Below are positions 58,275 through 64,000 of a DNA stretch of 64,000 nt, in pieces (position 1 is the stretch's first letter; the number at the start of each line of letters is the position of its first letter). Source of the stretch: Macrostomum hystrix (Eukaryota > Platyhelminthes > Macrostomidae); contig CATNEN010000002.1 in the NCBI GenBank assembly GCA_950097015.1, positions 1,178,001 to 1,242,000 on the forward strand. The letters are read 5' to 3'. A program made the position numbers and the translations under genes. The notes beneath the pieces were generated by a model. It was not told the DNA's origin. It worked only from the letters and a program-made list of their open reading frames with translations, and made no database searches.

Positions 58275-58409
58275 TCCATTAAGAAGCGCACAAAGAATCG
58301 GAGAGCATATCAGAGCTGAAGTACTTTTCCTCAACAATCAGGGTGAATAAACGCAACCAACAGTGTCAGTCGTCCTGTGTACTAGATGAAGAGTTTCTAG
58401 CACAATTCT

Positions 58410-58487
58410 TCACTTGCTCCTTTCCCTCATCTTCCTGCGTTTGCGCTTAAGCCTGCGCATTCGCTTCTTCCTCCACTTGGCGCGCAT
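58410..58487 (-). CDS. RPL41: 60S ribosomal protein eL41
   Basis: A 25-codon frame from ATG 58487 to TGA 58410. It encodes an Arg/Lys-rich peptide starting MRAKWRKKRMRRLKRKR and ending KMRERSK. This is the near-invariant eukaryotic eL41, the smallest ribosomal protein; only the residue before RSK differs from the version I remember (Glu for Gln). It bridges the two ribosomal subunits. A splice acceptor (TTTTTTATTTCAG) at 58559 precedes about 70 nt of untranslated exon, so the coding exon is probably not the first. Its length hides it from ordinary ORF calling. Confidence 0.95.
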   Translation of the reverse strand: MRAKWRKKRMRRLKRKRRKMRERSK

Positions 58488-58558
58488 CTCCTAGGGGATT
58501 ATGGCACCTGTCGTTTGTGTTTTCAAGTCTTTGTCTTCTTCGGTGAGTCCAAGTTATT
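58488..58558 (-). other. Probable 5' UTR part of eL41 exon
   Basis: Sequence between the acceptor TTTATTTCAG (AG at 58560-58559) and the ATG. There is no ATG in it on the minus strand, and an in-frame TAG two codons before the start closes the frame upstream. Confidence 0.6.
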
Positions 58559-61500
58559 CTGAAATAAAAAACGGGAAAAGGGAGTTGAAATTATATCTGC
58601 TTAAGATCAAAGCGGAAGGTTTTAAAAAGACAAAAAGCAGATTTTCTTCTGCCAAAATCGAGAGATAACGAAGCTAAGTGGAGTCTCGAATTATTTCTCA
58701 AAGGAATCTTGCTAGTTCTGTTTTTAATGAGCGAACTTTTTACTCACGGCTGTAGTGTCAGCGACTAATTAATACAATACAGCTATGTCACTAAAGTAAA
58801 AAAGTGAATTTGCTTCCTAATTGCAACAGTGAAATTTCATAACTGCCCCATCACAGGCTACGCCGCAAGTAAACTTACTTTTTACAGATGGTACAGTCCG
58901 AATACTGTTATATCAAAATAATCTGATATCGTGTGTATTATGATGCTTAAATCCGGGCATATTGATAGAAATGTGGATCCTGATCGAAGAGACAAATCAG
59001 CGACTTATTTATCAGAATACCAACCCTTTATCATAACTGCAAACACAGGGGGCGATTAATTTGTAGTTAATACAAAGCTGCTAATATCCTAGTGGGATGC
59101 ATAAATGTCATGACATTTTCGGAGAGTACAAGGTCATATATAGACTAGGACCTGAGACACGGGGAATATATGAGAAGACAAAAAACAAGAATAATGTTAC
59201 TTGATTAACGATATCAACCAGGCGAAAGCCGAAAATATTAGGCATGATACTAATAAATTTATGAATTTAATGACATAAAGTACTTTTTAAACAACTAACA
59301 CGAACACGCCCAAACAGAGATATTAAGACTGGAACCCAGTCTTCAAGAATGGATATCATATTAAGACTGGAACTTCTCGCAAGTTTTTTAGCACTTCAAC
59401 ACTCAATACTCGGCAACTCTGACTAACATGGCCTGGCTACGACTCCGCAGTTCGTTTCAATTCCTGTTTGGATCCCATGGGGCAATGAACAAACTTAACA
59501 GTAGGAAGGGAAATATATAAATAAGCAAGATTATTATCGCACATGGAAAGCAGCATAGACCTAAATTTCCCTTCTAGCATACATAGCCGGGTGCGTATTG
59601 CAAGGAGGCACAGTTGAGCAACTGCAAAAGTAGGCAACTCTCATTGCAAGCTGATTTGATGGAAGTTTGAGCAGCAGCGGGAGTAGTTTTAACTTGAATT
59701 TCTGCTGCATTAGCCAGAGCCCTTGAGCGAGACCCTTACTTTCTCTATTGTGTTTTTAGCTAACGTTAAATTGTCTTTCCAATCGACTTCATCTTGTATC
59801 TGGAGAGCAACTCGGTCCTTTCCTATAATGCTTCGCTTCCCTTGAGCACAACTTCCGGCTTTTTGTGTCGAAATAGAAGAAAAAATACTACATATTGAGG
59901 AATTACACACGTGTCGAATAGAATCATAACCCATAACTCATAACCACTTGAACGTTGAGTGCGTTTAAAAGAGGCTAGATCTACGTGCTTAATTGAGCAG
60001 GTGGGACATGCAAGCAGTGTTTTTTAATGTTAATTTTAAGCCGACAACAAAAGCGGAATCTATAGCATTATCATCTAGTAGCGGAGGTTTTCGCTAAAGG
60101 CAATGTCGACGAGCCACTTAACTGCCTCCCATCGCTAAAAGCAAAATATTCATTGCCCACACAACACATCCGGGCTGGCTTAATGTAGCATTAACTTCAG
60201 CTCATTCACTTTTAAATCATTTTCTAGGAAGTTTGCTTCAAATAAATCAAGAATTTTGTGTTTGCTTGGAGACCAACAAAATGTTACAATGCTATGTTAG
60301 AGGTTAGTTATTTAGTTAGATGATAAAAGGAATTTTATTGGGGTCATAGTTTCTTATTCTGATTATGTTTTAAGGAATTAGTTCAACGGATTTTTTTTAA
60401 TAAGACTGCGATAAATGTGTGAATAATCGATTTGAATATCCTCAATTATTCGCAGCTTATACCAACAATAAAAGACTAACTCCTGTCTCCTTGTTGGTCC
60501 AAGTGAACAAACGAAGGCATTTGCTAAAAAACCAAAAGAACCAAAGCTTTTCGGTGAACAGAAAACTAGCGACTAAAATAAACGCAGAGCAAACTAACAG
60601 AACACCAGAACAGCTCAGAGGGCGGAAATTAAAAAATGAGAAACCTAACAACCCGCAGATCAGAAAGTTTTGCTATAGACTTCAAATAGGAATCGCGAAT
60701 TGAAGTAGGCTACTAACAATCAGTTAATAATAATAGTAAGATAAATACAGTTAGAGCATGATCACAAGTCCAACATGACAATGTCGAATCGCGTCAATAT
60801 TGTATCAAGAGATATAGAGCAACAGCGATAAATCATGTTGATAGCCTCTCAGCCGATTTCCCGATAAACAGAAATTTTTAACAAATAATCAATCTTGCAG
60901 TTGAAAATCGATGTCAAAAAACACCGGAAGATCTCCAGTGGCACTGTAAGCATGAATTCAGAAATTGATCAAATGTGGAATGAAAAGTAGCTACGTTTCT
61001 AAGCTGTACATCGTACGCATATTACTGCCTCTTTTCAACTAGACATAGAAGCAGCAGTGAATTAGAGTGAAAATCCTAGATAAAGAGAGAAAACAAAAGA
61101 ATCTAAATGGATGGGCAAGCTCCATCGTTCCCATTTAATTCTGATTCCAATGAAGTCCATCCAATGAGAAAGCGGCAACGATTAATTTTCCTACTCATAT
61201 AGTGTTTACTTAGCCAGTAGAAAGAAGCGTCAAAAACTGTGAGCTGTTCAGCTTCATGTGCCCCTGTCGCCCTTTACCACCATTGAGGTAGGTAAAAAAC
61301 TTTTTCTGGATGGGCACCCGAGACGAGAGGAGTGTGATAGGAGAAGATGAAAGTTTAAGAGCGTACTTTAGAACTAGCGACTGAAAAAAAATTGTCTCTA
61401 CCACAGCCCCAACTCTGCAAATCTACCACGCCGACTAAAGCAGTCGGTCTCTGACTGGCTAGGGAACACACACGGACGCGAGAAAGAGAAGCGCTGATTG

Positions 61501-63022
61501 GAGGAAAAACTGCCTTGATTGTGGCCAACTGAGACAGCTGGCACTGAAAGTTTAAAACAAAATGGGCATTCATTGATTTCGAGAGCTAGATCTAAACATT
61601 AACTAAGAGTTGTAATTACAAAAGGCATTGCCAAGACTAGAGAAAAAACTTTAATAAATTCAAGCCTTTGCTTGGACACTGAGCAGTAAGTTTAAATATT
61701 GCTTGCAAATGAGCCACTTTATTATACCCTTCACTTGCCTACATTGTTATACTCTATTCATTCGAGTTCCGCTTTAGTAAACAGTTAGGAAAAAGATAAA
61801 AAAATTAAATTAGTAGAACTACTAAGGCTAGCTGAAAATTGTTCAATAAAACGGCATTTGTAAAGTTTTAGAAGAGCAAGCGAGTATAGAATGGGTTTAG
61901 GACGAGCACTATCTCATCAAGATCCCGAGCTGCGCAATTAGGATTAAGCTGCCAAATTGAATGGCACTACAAAACGCTTACACAGCATTAGGCCCTTTAA
62001 CCCAAGCAGAAGTGGATTATGAAATATCGCAAAGGACTTTATGCGAAATTGGAATGAAGATAAGATAGAATCAAAAGCGGCTGTTACTGAAAAAAACTTC
62101 TTTTTTAGCTAGAGCACAGAATGAACACAAATGTTTGCAATCTGAAAAAAATGGCTAGTCGATATAAAAAAGACAATAGTTTTTAGTTAAGAATGCTCAT
62201 CTTAGGATTATAATTGACAAACAATAACTAATAAACCAGATGTGCCTGATGTACAGCTTTTTAGTCCATAGACTGCGGAGGCCGCAACACCTGCCAAAAT
62301 GTCTCTACCTGCTGATTTTGGTACCCATTTTACAGCTGGGTGAACTGAAGCCATGGGGAATTTAGTTTACTGCTCAAGGACAGAATGTTTTACTCTGATT
62401 GAGTTTTAAACTTCGAACCCCTCGTTCAGATTTTCGAAGCACTAATATAATAATAGTTAGAATGAACAGCATTATGACCGATAATTAAACGACAAAGCTG
62501 AGGCATAGAAGCCTATAATATTATGCATGAATATGAATAGCGCACTTTTAATACTGTTCAGACACCTAAAACGCTACATCATGGATTTTTTTCAAACTAA
62601 ATATTCCAACACGCTAAAACACCCACTTCAGCCGCACTTGCTTTTCGAGGCCGAAGATTCGAGAAAAAAACAGCGGAGAAAATAGAATCGTCCCACAGTG
62701 CAGCTAACAGGAGCGGCACAGCCTAGCTGGTTATCGGATACAAGGCCAAGCTCTATATAACTAACTGAGAGATAGGAAAGAAAAGGAATAAAATCTGCCA
62801 CTCGCTTCGTTCCCACACGCCAGCCAAGCTCAGTAAAGCCTCCCAGCAAGTCAGTGCTTACAACTTGTATGCACAATTAGCTTTGCGCCAGTCTTATAGA
62901 TGTCAGTGAGTTAAATCTGGCTAAGCAATGTCTCTTAATACTGACTTGCGCTGACAGACTAGATAGATCTGAATAAATTCAGCCAAGGAAAAGTGATTAG
63001 AGTCTTCAAAACAAACAATAAA
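58559..63022. other. Intergenic region, mostly unique AT-rich sequence
   Basis: No gene, array or RNA gene recognised. Only one SINE (62235-62430) stands out. The eL41 first exon and promoter should lie in the first part, and the promoter of the 63023 gene in the last part; I could not place them. Confidence 0.45.
62235..62430 (-). mobile_element. SINE family A
   Basis: On the minus strand: GGGGTTCGAAGTTTAAAAC (B-box area), CCTTGAGCAGTAAACTAAAT, GGCTTCAGTTCACCCAGC, AAATGGGTACCAAAATCAGC and CAGTCTATGGACTAAAAAGC, ending GCACATCTGGTTT. It has the same block order as 745-1040, with the head partly preserved. Confidence 0.68.
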
Positions 63023-64000
63023 ATGCAGCGACTCAACAAACAATTACTCTTCCTATCAGTGGTATTATTGATAGCTTCGCCATTAAATGCTCGATCTGTC
63101 AGGAGTCTTAGACCAAGTGCGGAGGCCAGGTGCGTTTGCAACTTCACCCAGATGGATGCTGAACTTAAAGAGCTCTACAGACCAGGTCGGAACCACGCAG
63201 AGATGGTGTTCAGCTTCGTGCATACCCTAATATCCTTGAATTTCAAGCTAACAGTCTACCTGAAAGAATTTCGCAACTGCGTCCAATTCTGGTTAGACAG
63301 GACAGGGCAATGCGAGGCAGACTGCTCGTGTGAACCGGGTTCCGTCTGCTGCAGGGACAACAGCTTCGACTCTCTGGAGAGCAGCGCGCTGACATTAAAG
63401 AGTCAAGTAAAGAATTCCTTTACGGCCTACTCGCACATAGCATTTCTAAACGAATATCAGAGCTCAACGTTTGACATTGTAAATGTTTTCTCAAGCGCAT
63501 TCCTGGAGTTTATCAATTCGCTTAAGCAAGACAAGAGTAAGGCTGAGAATGAAAGGCATCACTATCTGGCATTTTTTAAACGTATGGGTCAGAGCGAACC
63601 ACTGAAGGCCATATTTGCCCAGACAATGCCTGCTAAAAATGCCAGTCAATCGATTGTAAATCAAATAGCTAACCACTATCACTGCGACACAACTAAAGTG
63701 CTGCCATTCTATCTCAACGTTTACGGCGTCGTGCTTCAGTACTTGTTCATGAACGAGCTGCACAAGGAGCTGACGGAATCAAAGGCGGTAAATACCAAGG
63801 CTAAGGCTACAGACGACTTCTTTACAGAAGAGAAAGATATTTGGCGAAGCTACCTTCGACTAGCCGACAACATGACTAAGCACATCATATTCTGCAGTAC
63901 GAAAGAGATTCACGCAATCAGATCGCAGGAGATCAGAGAGAAAGACATGGCAATGCGCAACGCGGCAATCGTGTTCAGCAGCTTTCTAATAATCCTAATT
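63023..64000 (+). CDS. N-terminal part of secreted/membrane receptor-like protein (possible NIT-domain guanylate cyclase)
   Basis: Frame from ATG 63023 stays open for 326 codons to the window edge, so the gene is cut. Seen: a signal peptide (1-24, KQLLFLSVVLLIASPLNA), an all-helical ectodomain of about 285 residues with a Cys-rich insert (C97-C110, QCEADCSCEPGSVCC), N-glycosylation sites at N40, N206 and N283, and a hydrophobic segment starting at residue 314 (AAIVFSSFLIILI) that looks like a transmembrane helix. Helical ectodomain plus one helix recalls invertebrate receptor guanylate cyclases with a NIT domain; the segment around 184-200 (FFKRMGQSEPLKAIFAQ) loosely resembles the conserved NIT Glu-Arg-Ala region but lacks the Arg. 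The call of a gene is firm; the family is a guess. Confidence 0.6.
   Translation, partial: MQRLNKQLLFLSVVLLIASPLNARSVRSLRPSAEARCVCNFTQMDAELKELYRPGRNHAEMVFSFVHTLISLNFKLTVYLKEFRNCVQFWLDRTGQCEADCSCEPGSVCCRDNSFDSLESSALTLKSQVKNSFTAYSHIAFLNEYQSSTFDIVNVFSSAFLEFINSLKQDKSKAENERHHYLAFFKRMGQSEPLKAIFAQTMPAKNASQSIVNQIANHYHCDTTKVLPFYLNVYGVVLQYLFMNELHKELTESKAVNTKAKATDDFFTEEKDIWRSYLRLADNMTKHIIFCSTKEIHAIRSQEIREKDMAMRNAAIVFSSFLIILI

Larger units (their letters stand above)
55851..58409. other. Region between EMRE and eL41
   Basis: Contains SINE family B copies (56025-56330 minus; 56335-56430 plus) and a 30-bp minisatellite (57066-57545). No coding gene recognised. Confidence 0.5.

Noticed and set aside
60419-60703. 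94-codon plus-strand ORF starting with a non-ATG codon
   Set aside because: No similarity, no signal or domain, composition like the AT-rich surroundings, and no splice or poly(A) context.

Overview
This is nuclear DNA from an invertebrate metazoan. Genes are split by short introns with GT-AG (twice apparently GC-AG) borders. They encode animal-specific proteins: a laminin beta subunit, a DEG/ENaC channel, the mitochondrial calcium uniporter regulator EMRE and ribosomal protein eL41. The intergenic DNA holds tRNA-derived SINEs and a Ty3/gypsy-type LTR retroelement. A spiralian such as a flatworm would fit, but the sequence alone does not fix the clade.

Layout. 1-10427 (+): 3' portion of a laminin beta gene, 18 exons, from the first LE (EGF-like) module to the stop codon. 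11640-18216: a 24-bp minisatellite interrupted by a 3'-truncated, frame-broken Ty3/gypsy element with one 213-bp LTR. 18838-19410: a 22-bp minisatellite. 21708-25511 (+): five-exon gene for a single-pass membrane protein with an Ig-like ectodomain, Thr-rich stalk and long cytoplasmic tail. 26165-30408: two minisatellites, one of 3.3 kb. 30718-38687 (+): eight-exon DEG/ENaC channel gene. 39991-41039 (-): two-exon universal stress protein with a polyglutamine insert. 44951-51336 (-): seven-exon WD-repeat protein, probably ciliary. 52827-53489 (-): 3' exon of an unidentified coiled-coil protein. 55536-55850 (-): EMRE. 58410-58487 (-): eL41. 63023 to the window end (+): 5' part of a secreted or membrane receptor-like protein, possibly a NIT-domain receptor guanylate cyclase.

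The unusual feature is the minisatellites. More than 20 independent arrays (units about 14-51 bp) occupy a large share of the window and sit preferentially inside introns. Six of the seven DEG/ENaC introns and all six introns of the WD-repeat gene (plus its 3' end, including the stop codon) each carry an array of different sequence and unit length, while the adjacent laminin gene has essentially none in 17 introns. Seven separate arrays with different units share the core CTGTTAGA, which suggests common seeding rather than chance. A perfect 57-bp inverted repeat derived from one array lies within a WD-gene intron.

The genes do not form a functional cluster; this is an ordinary animal gene neighbourhood with independent transcription units. 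All exon borders were inferred by reading frame, phase matching and splice consensus, with no transcript evidence.
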